From positions 6,884,501 through 6,948,500 of the forward strand of contig NZ_CP128362.1 of assembly GCF_034274695.1 (NCBI RefSeq): a DNA stretch of 64,000 bases. Direction: 5' to 3'. The position numbers were made by a program, and so were the translations under genes. This DNA is from Chitinophaga sp. LS1 (lineage in GTDB: Bacteria > Bacteroidota > Bacteroidia > Chitinophagales > Chitinophagaceae). Within the stretch, counting starts at the first letter, position 1. Every line of letters begins with the position of its first letter. Below the pieces are notes generated by a model. The model made no database searches. It was not told the DNA's origin and worked only from the letters and a program-made list of their open reading frames with translations. This document shows, in pieces, positions 37,501-45,833 of this stretch.

Positions 37501-40500
37501 TATCCGTCATCAGCTCCATGTCCTTACCAATTACAGCAGTAGTGTCAATCACCCCTTTAGGTGTCATGGCCATCACTGTATTATTAAGATGCTTAGTCGT
37601 TGCCTGCTGATCATCTACCCGATAATAATTAGTGGTAGAGGCAACCGGAGTAGTCGAATTTGTTTCACTATAAGAAGCCTGTGATTTCAATCGACCATTC
37701 ATATCATTCAACTCCACTTTGAAACCCTGACTGACAGCGATATAATGTTTTGAATTGATACGCAGCAGGTTGCTCAGTGCCGGTTTATAACGTTTCTTGT
37801 TATCTGCCAACAAGGTCATATCAGTTAATGTAGGGAAGTCATAACTGGTATAGTAACAGTTTTCACCATACCCATTTGCAGAACGGGTTTTATTTGCATG
37901 GATAGTTCTCACACGCACTTTACTATAACCTACACCTGGAGATGGGAAGAACGATTCTCCCAATGGCAGCTCTGTATAACCATTTACAATAGGTGCCAGT
38001 GCAGCTACCTGCTGGTTATATTCCAATGGTGTTCTCCATGGGTTTTCATCTGCACCGATCATTGGCTCATAAGTAGCCACCCCACTGCTGATAGTATCTG
38101 TTTTACCATTGATATCTTTGGTAGTGGTATAAATATATTCCTGACCGTATACAGATTCTTTCTGTTTGGTCATCTCATTCCAGTTGTCAAATATCCTGAT
38201 GCGTTTTACACGAATACCACCACCATACTTTTTATAGTAAGGGTTATTGAGGCGAACATAACTGCGGCCCAGGTCTACTGACCTCGCCCAGTTTTTGGTC
38301 CTGGCAGCTTTGTCGAACGTGGCTAACATCTGTACGATATTACTTGCCTGGCTAGCCAATATCTTGATCACATCTACTGCCGATACATCATCCCCTGTTT
38401 CAGAACCCGGATATGCCTTGGATGGCAGGTTCATTCTCAGGTAAGAGAAGGCGGCCTTCGTCAACGGGCTATATAAACTGGTAGCCATGTCTATTTCACC
38501 ATTTGTGCTGATAGCCTTCACACGGATATAGATGGTTTTACCTCCGTTAAAGAAACCATATTTGCTTTGATCCAGCGTAGCGTAGACAGGTACATACTCG
38601 CTGCCACTACCATATTTATCAGCAGGCATTTTCACATACAGACGGAAATAGACTTTTTCCATTCCTTCCAGGTAACGGGTATACACTTCTGCATTGCTGC
38701 TTACCGCTTTCGGTACATTGATCGATACGTATTGATTATCATACTGACCATTGTAGAGATTACTTTGCAGGTCGTCCGCTGAGTTGGGCGCACCTAAAGA
38801 GAAACCAGCAATGGTATACATCTGTGCAGCTCTCTTATTCTGTACATAGGCATAATCATCACTTTCATAATCCACTTTGATACGACCGCCTGCTGGCAGC
38901 TGGATAGAATCCAGCGTCCAGGCACCCACGTTTTGTGCAGCCAGTGTACTATCCTGTAATGAATATGGATAATCATTGTTATTGACCTGAGACGGGTTCT
39001 GACCAGATGGTTTGTAGGTACCCCAGCGATCCACCTCCTTACTGTTATAATCAGGATTCACGCCATTATAAAAGAATACATAAGGATGACGCTTACCCTT
39101 CTGGTTATTATTATAAGTGAACCAAACTTTCTTCAGGGTCAGTTTACCTTCGGCATTGATCCTACCATTAGCACCTTTACACAGATCATAGCTGTATTCA
39201 AAGTGAACCGTTTTAACAGGCTTTGGATTTGCCTTCATCAGTTCTGACTTTGTATACAAATTGATCTCTTCCAGCTTACGGCCATAATTACCTTTTTGTC
39301 TTACACCATTCTCATCGATGGCAGGCAGGTCATCACGACTACTCATTTTAAAGATGGCCACCATGTTCTTGGACTCAATAGAGTGCAGGTACCACAGTTC
39401 TTTCTGACCGTACACATAACTACCTTTATCATCGCGGTTATCTGTACGCTGGCCCTGGTTCAGGGATGCCTGATTCGGGATAGCAGGTGCAGGTGAACGC
39501 CAGTTGTACGGATTATTGATACCTGCTATCTTGGTATAGTTAAATTTGATTGCGTCACCTTTATCATCTGCTGTAATACCATTGCCTGTTAAATCCTGGT
39601 AGTCGGGAGACAACAGGGCAGTCAACAGGAAGGTATGCGCATAGGCTGGCATGAGTTCACTGGAATAATAATGGTCATTACCACTGCTATTACCCGTTGA
39701 GTTCTCAGCACCAGGTGTATATTTTACAAGGCCACTGTCTGCATTTCCTTTGGAAGCATCTACAGAGAAGGTGGCTTCTTTTTGTTGCAGGTTATAGATA
39801 GGCAGACCATAGATGTATCGTTTTCCATCTGCATTGGTCACATCAATTTCAGAAATATGATTCTTCTGGCGGAAAGAATTTACGCGTTTCTCTATGGAAA
39901 CACTATCTACCATCAATGTATCTTTTGTTGATGTCAGATAAAGGTTTTCTGTCGGGACACGGATGCGATCCTGGGAAGGGTATTTCCATTCCAACATCGC
40001 ACGCATGGAACCTTTATTATTATTATAATCCACGCGCACCTTATAATACTGGCCTGCCACAAGGTTTACTTTGGCAGAGTCCAGCGTTGCTACTATTCCA
40101 AAGTTGTCAATCAGGCTGGTATCATTCAGGAACAACCGGGCACCATCGTCATGATTTAAATAAAAAGTGTAATCACCGGTAACGGGTGCTTTGATACGGC
40201 CTGTCCATCTGGCGGACCACCTGGTATTTAATGGCGTCACATCGGCAGCACGGTCATAGTTAAAGACCGTCTGATTTGGCATATAAATTACTGTATCTAC
40301 TTTTTCATACAGTTTCTTTTCAAAATTTCTATGAATAAAATACTGTCCCTGCAATCCCACACCGTCTCCATCTACATCATCTGAAATAACAGCTGGACAA
40401 GGGGTCAGGCTATAATAATTCTCTGAATAGTTCTCAATAAATCGAGGAAACCCTGCCACACCAGCTTCTTCAGCTGTGAGGTAAGAGATGACCTGGTTTC

Positions 40501-42286
40501 TTTTCTCACGCCTTGTTCTCATGGAACTAAGGGTATCCATTGCCTCATCAGCCACCCATTTTTTATACTGGTATCTGCTCAGGTATTTGGTTGCCTGCAG
40601 GGTTGAGCTGCTGGTACTGGACTGGTTTAATTTCACGGTCACGACATCATCACCACCCAGTTTTGTATAATATTCCTTATCATTCACAGTCATCTCACCG
40701 GGGTTCCTGAAGTATGACCCTTCGTAGGTACCCAGAGAACTGGTAAATGGAGTTTGGGTATAAAATATATTATCCTTCAGCCAGGCACCATTTTCAGTAT
40801 AAGCATAGGTAAGACCTATCGTAGCACCGGCATGGACCAGACCTCCGGCAGAAAGATCAGCACCTGCGGTACCTGATACAAATTTAGTTTTGTTGTAGTG
40901 ATCAAATACATGACCGATATCGCTGCGGTAAGCCCTGAAACTACCCCCTGTACCTTCACCTGACATCGCAAACACATCGTAGGTATAGGATGGAATACCA
41001 ATATTAGGCACGGCGGGTTTCTCACGGTAAGGAATATCCTTTTCACGGTTATAATCCATCAATACACTCGTATTATTACCGGCACCCTGGTAGTTCAGAT
41101 AACCATAAGCAGGCAGTGATCTATGCTGATCAGCTTCCTTTATTTCCTGTTTTGCATAGTAACCTTCAAATGCAAGCGTAGAAGAGCTTACCGAAGCATC
41201 GGTCCCTACTTTCAAGGTAAATGTCAGGTTGGTATTTGTATAAGGAAGAGTGACTGCAGGAGAATAAGAAGGATATGCAAAAGACATGATCGTACGACTT
41301 GCACCTGTGGAACTGCCCCATTGATTGGTGGTAGTGGTCACTGTCTTACCGTCACTTCCGGTTTGATTTTTAGTTGAACTACGGGTCATGCTCGTACCCA
41401 ATCCCAACGTCAGTGCTTTCATACCACTTCTGGAATTAAATCCTGTGCTAAGACCAACACTGCCACCCATGGTTCCGGTTTCCTTCGTCCTTTCCCAATT
41501 CTTTTTGTAATCCAGGCTGGCACCCACTGTAAAGCCATCTGTAGAGCTATTTGTAAGAGACAATCCTGCGGTTAATTTACCCATGGAGGCAGAGCCTACA
41601 TTGATACTGGGACTAAGACCGGTTTCCATTCCCCAGCCTTTGTAATTATTATAATTAATGCCGACACTCGCAGTAAGGGATAAAGAGAGACTGGCAGAAT
41701 CACTACCGGTGAGCTTATTCAACGGAAGACCCAGCAGCTCTTCAGACAACGCTACAGAAACACCTGCACTTACATTGGGTTTCATAGCAGAAACCTGCTG
41801 TATGGTATCTGTACCATTGAAATCATCGGGTAAGCCTCTCAGGTTTCTTGTGATGGAACCCGGGTTCAGGTTCCAGCCAAGACCTACCCAGCTTGCATCC
41901 TGATCCATGCCTACGCCACTGTTATAACCCAGCGCCAGCGGATAACCGCCTACATCCAGCAATGGAATAGAATAGGAAAAATCTCCGGAAAACAGGTCGA
42001 CCATGTTATCACTGTTCACCGAGTGGAAGTCCTGGCTTTCGGGTTGTGTAGGGCCCCCGATAAATGCTTTGGATGTCATGGTACGGCCAGCTGGGGTGCT
42101 TTTTTCAGCGGGTAGTACTGCTGCATTTTCCCTTACCGGCAATGGGGTTCTTGTAGTTGTTACGCTGACAGGAAATACCACAGGAGCGCCAAATGCATAA
42201 TTCGGCAACACCGTTTCGAGATACATCACAACAAGCATCAGAGAAGCAATCAAACGCTTGCTTCCTGCGACATGTTTTAATATCAT
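34529..42286 (-). CDS. Giant secreted protein: SpvB-like start, PA14 domain, nine DUF5977-type repeats, 2585 aa
   Basis: A signal peptide (about residues 1-33) precedes an SpvB-like opening found before Bacteroidota RHS genes (SGDFSYSIPLLDVGGYPLAL, DASWVGLGWNLNPGSITR). A PA14 domain occupies about 647-780 (GLQGQYFIHRNF ... DYTFYLNHDDGARLFLNDTS), usually a glycan-binding module. Long beta-rich domains follow. Nine ~65-residue repeats (about 1895-2485) have the consensus NNCATGGTGSSVTYTVAANK and SSTVSQASADSLANADLTAN. The last ~90 residues are Ser/Thr-rich and end in a beta strand (INILLYLQ). Probably a surface or scaffold component working with the two downstream proteins. By analogy with Tc toxins, an SpvB-type protein plus an RHS protein could form one shell; not demonstrated. 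Confidence 0.9.
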   Translation of the reverse strand: MILKHVAGSKRLIASLMLVVMYLETVLPNYAFGAPVVFPVSVTTTRTPLPVRENAAVLPAEKSTPAGRTMTSKAFIGGPTQPESQDFHSVNSDNMVDLFSGDFSYSIPLLDVGGYPLALGYNSGVGMDQDASWVGLGWNLNPGSITRNLRGLPDDFNGTDTIQQVSAMKPNVSAGVSVALSEELLGLPLNKLTGSDSASLSLSLTASVGINYNNYKGWGMETGLSPSINVGSASMGKLTAGLSLTNSSTDGFTVGASLDYKKNWERTKETGTMGGSVGLSTGFNSRSGMKALTLGLGTSMTRSSTKNQTGSDGKTVTTTTNQWGSSTGASRTIMSFAYPSYSPAVTLPYTNTNLTFTLKVGTDASVSSSTLAFEGYYAKQEIKEADQHRSLPAYGYLNYQGAGNNTSVLMDYNREKDIPYREKPAVPNIGIPSYTYDVFAMSGEGTGGSFRAYRSDIGHVFDHYNKTKFVSGTAGADLSAGGLVHAGATIGLTYAYTENGAWLKDNIFYTQTPFTSSLGTYEGSYFRNPGEMTVNDKEYYTKLGGDDVVTVKLNQSSTSSSTLQATKYLSRYQYKKWVADEAMDTLSSMRTRREKRNQVISYLTAEEAGVAGFPRFIENYSENYYSLTPCPAVISDDVDGDGVGLQGQYFIHRNFEKKLYEKVDTVIYMPNQTVFNYDRAADVTPLNTRWSARWTGRIKAPVTGDYTFYLNHDDGARLFLNDTSLIDNFGIVATLDSAKVNLVAGQYYKVRVDYNNNKGSMRAMLEWKYPSQDRIRVPTENLYLTSTKDTLMVDSVSIEKRVNSFRQKNHISEIDVTNADGKRYIYGLPIYNLQQKEATFSVDASKGNADSGLVKYTPGAENSTGNSSGNDHYYSSELMPAYAHTFLLTALLSPDYQDLTGNGITADDKGDAIKFNYTKIAGINNPYNWRSPAPAIPNQASLNQGQRTDNRDDKGSYVYGQKELWYLHSIESKNMVAIFKMSSRDDLPAIDENGVRQKGNYGRKLEEINLYTKSELMKANPKPVKTVHFEYSYDLCKGANGRINAEGKLTLKKVWFTYNNNQKGKRHPYVFFYNGVNPDYNSKEVDRWGTYKPSGQNPSQVNNNDYPYSLQDSTLAAQNVGAWTLDSIQLPAGGRIKVDYESDDYAYVQNKRAAQMYTIAGFSLGAPNSADDLQSNLYNGQYDNQYVSINVPKAVSSNAEVYTRYLEGMEKVYFRLYVKMPADKYGSGSEYVPVYATLDQSKYGFFNGGKTIYIRVKAISTNGEIDMATSLYSPLTKAAFSYLRMNLPSKAYPGSETGDDVSAVDVIKILASQASNIVQMLATFDKAARTKNWARSVDLGRSYVRLNNPYYKKYGGGIRVKRIRIFDNWNEMTKQKESVYGQEYIYTTTKDINGKTDTISSGVATYEPMIGADENPWRTPLEYNQQVAALAPIVNGYTELPLGESFFPSPGVGYSKVRVRTIHANKTRSANGYGENCYYTSYDFPTLTDMTLLADNKKRYKPALSNLLRINSKHYIAVSQGFKVELNDMNGRLKSQASYSETNSTTPVASTTNYYRVDDQQATTKHLNNTVMAMTPKGVIDTTAVIGKDMELMTDMREERSVSTAVTVQVNGDMFTFPWPPIMFIPVALSVYNKEETMYHSAAVSKVIYRHGILDSVVVTDKDSKISTRNLLYDSETGNVLLTSTQNEFNDPIYNFTMPAGWAYDGMSGAYKNIGVILKNIYIRQGRITSGLPATAKVTDYFAGGDKILIYSKPKTGGEDCAPHVATFPATGLMYTVDANEQNGGSPDIYFVDENGQPFTGNDITLKVVKSGRKNIGAAISNVSLLKNPLVQTSTGYKLVIDSTSKVIAAAAVQYKSTWKVPDSRKSGTVTTCVPEAYAKYAGGDASDCGVTQTTYGNHLLSRSYIVSNCSSGYIGRYAVSYVVPANKFSSTVSQAAADSMAQKLMSDSGQLYANAHGVCIAYYASTAQTATTSKNNCAAGSKGATASYTVGAGFSHSYVSQAAADSTAYAWALSEAQSQANNSTCYYYSVAQSGSYTKNNCASGGTGGSVTYNLAAGTDSSSVSQTAADSLAKIRLASLGQAYANANGTCTFYNTLVSVTKTRNNCASGGTGSSVTYTVAAGKWSSTVSQAKADSLANVDLTNNAQAYANTNGTCTYYNTAVSVTKTKNNCASGGTGSSVTYTVAANKYSSTVSQASADSLANADLTANAQTYANTNGYCTFYNTAVSVTKTRNNCATGGTGSSVTYTVAANKYSSTVSQASADSLANADLTANAQTYANTNGYCTFYNTAVSVTKTRNNCATGGTGSSVTYTVAANKYSSTVSQASADSLANADLTANAQTYANTNGSCTFYNTAVTSTKTRNNCGTNGTGSSVTYTVAASKYSSTVSQASADSLASADLTANAQTYANTNGTCTYTNDAMSRTYTRNNCGTGYTGSSVTYSVAAGKYTSTVSYADANSKAAADTLANGQTYANTNGTCTAQTVTVNINPSPSGHTANTAHGTISIKTSSGTTIMSGTYDGTDLLATNGTSKTYSTTATTFVVTIAAMTAGYASVNGTAKNVYSGTQTWTVTGSTINILLYLQ
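34845..36600. repeat. Nine tandem ~195-bp repeats inside the 2585-aa gene
   Basis: The unit start recurs every ~195 bases (antisense ACAGTTGTT-type motif near 34990, 35198, 35385, 35577, 35770, 35965, 36160, 36355, 36555). The units near 35250-35840 are almost identical at the DNA level, while the outer ones have diverged. In-frame expansion or contraction is therefore likely. Confidence 0.9.
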
Positions 42287-42397
42287 TTACGCTTTATTTA
42301 TTGTTGTAGATAAATTTTGCATTCAAGTATTCCTTCCTGCCATTTTGCAGACGGAATAGATAATGTTGGTCATTGGTAAGAGCTTTCAGTACGATCT

Positions 42398-42637
42398 TTA
42401 ACTGGTTAAGGTGATCGTTCTGGACAACGCTGTCAGTATAGGCTGATTGGTTGTGACATCAGTCATTATCACCTCTATCTTTACGAGGATAGGTGAAGAC
42501 GATGTACTCACTAACAGCATGTTCCAGAGATGTGCTTTTTGCACTACTCCTGTAGGTGGCAATTGAACCGTCATGCTTACCTGGGCAACAGAACTAAGAG
42601 ATAGCAATATTAGTGCTATCAGGGCTAAGCGTCTCAT
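42398..42637 (-). CDS. Small secreted protein at the head of the RHS operon, 79 aa
   Basis: A signal peptide (about residues 1-18, LSSVAQ) precedes a beta-sandwich start (VSMTVQLPPTGVVQKAHLWN) that resembles the N-terminus of longer Bacteroidota secreted proteins I cannot name. It stops after RTITLTS. A second open frame on the same strand continues to 42298 (KALTNDQHYLFRLQNGRKEY), so the gene may be truncated or frameshifted. First gene before the 2585-aa protein. Confidence 0.5.
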   Translation of the reverse strand: MRRLALIALILLSLSSVAQVSMTVQLPPTGVVQKAHLWNMLLVSTSSSPILVKIEVIMTDVTTNQPILTALSRTITLTS

Positions 42638-43055
42638 TTAGAATTTTTTGGTATAGGTATATAGCATCTCATTCCATGTGGTAGGTATCGCTTCTTGAAT
42701 GGGTTATAGAAGAATATCTATTGGGTGGATAGGGATATTTATTGGTATGTTTTGTCCCTTAAACAATTATACATGACAAAGCACCTCCTCCTGTTAAGGA
42801 GAAAAACACCACTTATTGAACAACCGGGTAAAATCGTACTTCTGTAGATATTCTTTAAATACTACAATAAGGGTTAATTTGTTGCTTGGTTTTGTTTTTA
42901 AAATTATTGTCCCTAATCGGCAACGTATACAGTCGGTTAAATGGTATGGGTACAGTACGGTGGGTCGGTATAGTCAACAACGTACTTATCAGGACAAAAG
43001 TATATAATAAAACGTGATTTCCAAATGTAAGTATAAAATATTTTCTCAATGATAG
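42638..43055. other. 418-base gap upstream of the RHS operon, no gene seen
   Basis: The region lies between the 79-aa gene start and the terminator of the 43098 gene. It should contain the promoter of the ~20-kb RHS operon, reading to the left. I see no clear -33/-7 pair, operator or stable hairpin. Confidence 0.4.
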
Positions 43056-43095
43056 AAAAATGGCTGTACCTCAATCTTAGATACAGCCATTTTTT
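43056..43095 (-). terminator. Hairpin plus T-run after the 432-aa secreted protein gene
   Basis: AAAAATGGCTGTA (43056-43068) pairs with TACAGCCATTTTT (43082-43094). It lies directly past the stop at 43098 and has a T-run on either strand. Confidence 0.75.
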
Positions 43096-43097
43096 AA

Positions 43098-44396
43098 TTA
43101 TCTCACATCCTTTAGATTCACATCGACCTTGTCTCCATCCTTTCTGACAGTCACTTTCATCTCTATTTCGGCCGTTGCGCCGGTAGTAGCATTGGCTGAT
43201 TTATAGACATCACTTGAAGATAATACAGCTCCACTTGGATGCATTAAATAGCTTGTTCCGGCATAATAACTGTATGAATATGTGTGAGTATATCCAAAAC
43301 TGGTAAGCAGGATATACTCTCCGGGCATCAGGTTTGTAAATTCAAAATGACCTTTGTCATCATACACGGTCGTCTTTTTTATACATGCCTCCACATTAGG
43401 ATCGATAGGTACCGGTGGCAGCTTTTTACCTTTCGCTATCTTTTTATTCACCTCTTTCCATTCATCCAGATAGGCAGAATTAGGCAGAATAGACACCACC
43501 GTTCCTTTAGGTGCATATTGTGCTTTGTTGATATTCACTACTGCAATTCCTTTTTTACTACTATGATCTCTTGCAAATGCAGTACCTACAATCACACTGT
43601 TTCCTTTCTCTAATTTCTGCAAAGCTTCTTCTTTGTTAAATTTATTGGCGATCGGCTGGTAATCCAGTTCTTCATCTATGCATATTTCGGTTATACCGCC
43701 ACCCGCAGGCATTTCTCTTTGCCATATTCTGTGACTTTTTTTATCAATGATATAAGTGTATACCGCGCCGGTGGATTCTTCCAGTATATTCACCAGCCAG
43801 CTTTCGTGATTGCCGGTTTTAGGAGAGCGTTGTATATAGCTTTTTACATCTTTTATAATGTAGTTGGACAATACACTGTCAGGGTTTTCTGTATAATAGA
43901 ATTCCGGGATCACCGCCTTATAACCGACATTCAGCGGTAATGTTGTGAAGAACAGATCTGCCAGGTTAAAATCCACAAATTTACTGGCAGGTTTAATAGC
44001 TATCTGCTTATCCTTATCACCATTTACGTAGTGATATTTACCTGTAATGGTGTTTCCGAAATTCAGGTCTATTGAGTTCTTGATCCCTTCGGACTTGAAG
44101 GTAAGCGGGCTGAATGTTTTTGCATCGGCTACTGAAGTTCTTTTTCTATACCATTTATCATTTTCATCTTTGTAGTTAGCTACAAATTTTATCTCATTCC
44201 CCAGGATGGTGATATCATTTGTATAGGTTCCTTTTTTTGTCCAGGTATCCCCTTTTACATAATATATCGTGTACAAAGATCTGCCGGATTTTAAGTAGGA
44301 CGTATTCACGTCCGGGTTACCGGGTAAAACAGTTTTCTGACTAAAGACGGCCAATGGCAATAGCAATAGAAATACCGATTTCAAGGTTGTTAGCAT
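43098..44396 (-). CDS. Secreted hypothetical protein with Cna-B-like C-terminal domain, 432 aa
   Basis: A signal peptide (ending LAVFSQ, about residue 20) precedes a beta-rich N-terminal half (SLYTIYYVKGDTWTKKGTYT) that resembles lipid- or ligand-binding folds but has no certain family. In the second half, residues ~345-385 (DDKGHFEFTNLMPGEYILLT) match a carboxypeptidase-regulatory/Cna-B-like strand pattern. Probably periplasmic or surface exposed. Single gene with its own terminator; divergent from the sigma-factor remnant at 44558. Confidence 0.7.
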   Translation of the reverse strand: MLTTLKSVFLLLLPLAVFSQKTVLPGNPDVNTSYLKSGRSLYTIYYVKGDTWTKKGTYTNDITILGNEIKFVANYKDENDKWYRKRTSVADAKTFSPLTFKSEGIKNSIDLNFGNTITGKYHYVNGDKDKQIAIKPASKFVDFNLADLFFTTLPLNVGYKAVIPEFYYTENPDSVLSNYIIKDVKSYIQRSPKTGNHESWLVNILEESTGAVYTYIIDKKSHRIWQREMPAGGGITEICIDEELDYQPIANKFNKEEALQKLEKGNSVIVGTAFARDHSSKKGIAVVNINKAQYAPKGTVVSILPNSAYLDEWKEVNKKIAKGKKLPPVPIDPNVEACIKKTTVYDDKGHFEFTNLMPGEYILLTSFGYTHTYSYSYYAGTSYLMHPSGAVLSSSDVYKSANATTGATAEIEMKVTVRKDGDKVDVNLKDVR

Positions 44397-44557
44397 GGGT
44401 TCTTGTTTACGTACTAAAAAGATAGGTTTAGGTGCAAAAGTAATACTTTTAAATAAATCCTTTAATTGTACTGCCTTTCAGGATAAACAACATATAATTA
44501 TCACATTTTTTTGAGTAAGTTTATCCCTGACCATACCAAAAAGCAGCTGGATGATCT

Positions 44558-45022
44558 ATGCACACAGTAAAAGATGATTTGGTAAAAGCCGTGGCCAGAG
44601 GAGATATAAAAGCCTTCAACCAGCTTTTTGAGGAGTTTTATGCCCCCCTTTTTTATTATACCTATAACCTGGTACAGGATAAGGAAGAGGCTAAAGATAT
44701 TGTACTGACAGCACTTTATAAAGGCTGGGAACGAAGAGCACAGTTCCTCCAATACCAACACATTAAATCCTTTCTTTACCTGGTAGTACGCAATGCCAGG
44801 CTAAATTTCATAAAAAAAGAACAGCACACTGCAAACCGTATCCAGGATTTTCTCCTAACGGAAGAGCTGCAAACTACTGACAATGATCACCTCGCTACTG
44901 AAGCCGAAGTGCTGAAAAAAGTATTTAAAGCCATTGACGGGTTACCCCAAAAATGCAGGGAGGTATTTAGGCTTACCTACCTGGAAAATAAATCAGTGCA
45001 GGAAATTGCCTCCTTTTTGTAG
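44558..45022 (+). pseudogene. ECF sigma-70 factor lacking the end of region 4
   Basis: Region 2 is intact (FNQLFEEFYAPLFYYTYNLV, DKEEAKDIVLTAL), and region 4 begins normally (PQKCREVFRLTYLENKSVQE). The frame then stops at IASFL, before the recognition helix and ~25-30 residues expected in the family. Without that helix it could not read a -35 site. After the stop comes short T-rich DNA with no matching tail in another frame that I can see. Probably a truncated relic; no anti-sigma factor adjoins it. Confidence 0.7.
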
Positions 45023-45095
45023 TACTCCCAAAAGTATCTAACTTTTTAGGGGCACATTTTTTTTTAGGAGGCGCTTCTCTTTAAATTGTTTCTTT

Positions 45096-45502
45096 TTATA
45101 ATAACAGTCCTACCATCAATGATACTTTCGGCCCACTCAACACACCATTTCTGCGCATCTGCATTGTTCCTGCCTCATTTCTCTCTTTGAAATAATCATT
45201 TATCTGATCGAAGGTCAGGATACTCTTTTGCTTTACCTGTATCATATACCCTGCCTCAAGACCGAATGATAGTCTACGCCAATGGCTGCTGGCAGCTAAT
45301 ACAGGTTGTAATGCCGAAGCCTTTCTTACATATTTGACTTCTACCCTGTCTGCATCGTAAGTGTGGGTCACTGTCTCTGTGTAAAATTACAGGTTGTAGT
45401 GGGAAGCCCACCTGTCGAGTAAACAATGGATGCAGTTTGTGCATAGGATTTTGGAATTATGTATGCGCACATACATAATAGAATTAAAAGGATTCTCTTC
45501 AT
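45096..45502 (-). pseudogene. Secreted protein gene split by one frameshift (~135 aa if repaired)
   Basis: The signal peptide frame starts at 45502 (MKRILLILLCMCAYIIPKSY, then AQTASIVYSTGGLP) and reads into a TGA. A one-base shift near TGTAATTTTACAC leads into the second frame, TETVTHTYDADRVEVKYVRK, which ends GPKVSLMVGLLL at 45096. The C-terminal pattern resembles the last strands of an outer-membrane beta-barrel. Either decay or a sequencing error; real identity unknown. Confidence 0.65.
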
Positions 45503-45683
45503 AAAAAATACTGAAAAAAGAGGGTGAACAAATAATGATAAAGAGGGTCAACGAATTACTTATGTAAAGGTAAGAAGGAATAGCTAAAAAGGATAATTGC
45601 TTATTAATCATTAAGCACCATTCAAACCCAGGATGTATCAAAAATAAATGAATCTCCTTAGAACTGCATAAATGGAAACCTGG

Positions 45684-45740
45684 CTCCATCAGGTATCCGA
45701 ATGAAATGAGCGTGTATCTTACTTTTGATACACGCTCATT
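45684..45740. terminator. Conserved 19-base box plus hairpin (copy 1)
   Basis: CTCCATCAGGTATCCGAAT (45684-45702) is followed by the stem AATGAGCGTGTATC (45705-45718) / GATACACGCTCATT (45727-45740). The box recurs at 63778 before a different hairpin. It lies past the 3' end of nifJ and probably terminates it. Confidence 0.65.
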
Positions 45741-45833
45741 TCTGCTGATGGCTGCCTAAATACCACTTCTCTAAAGTAAATTTTGCCACCGGCGTAAAAC
45801 TACTTTATTATACCACTGGCGTAAACTCATCTA

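Noticed and set aside
45387..45689. A 100-codon minus-strand ORF.
   Set aside because: It overlaps the signal-peptide frame of the split secreted gene and has an unlikely composition; the other frame starts with a clear signal peptide.
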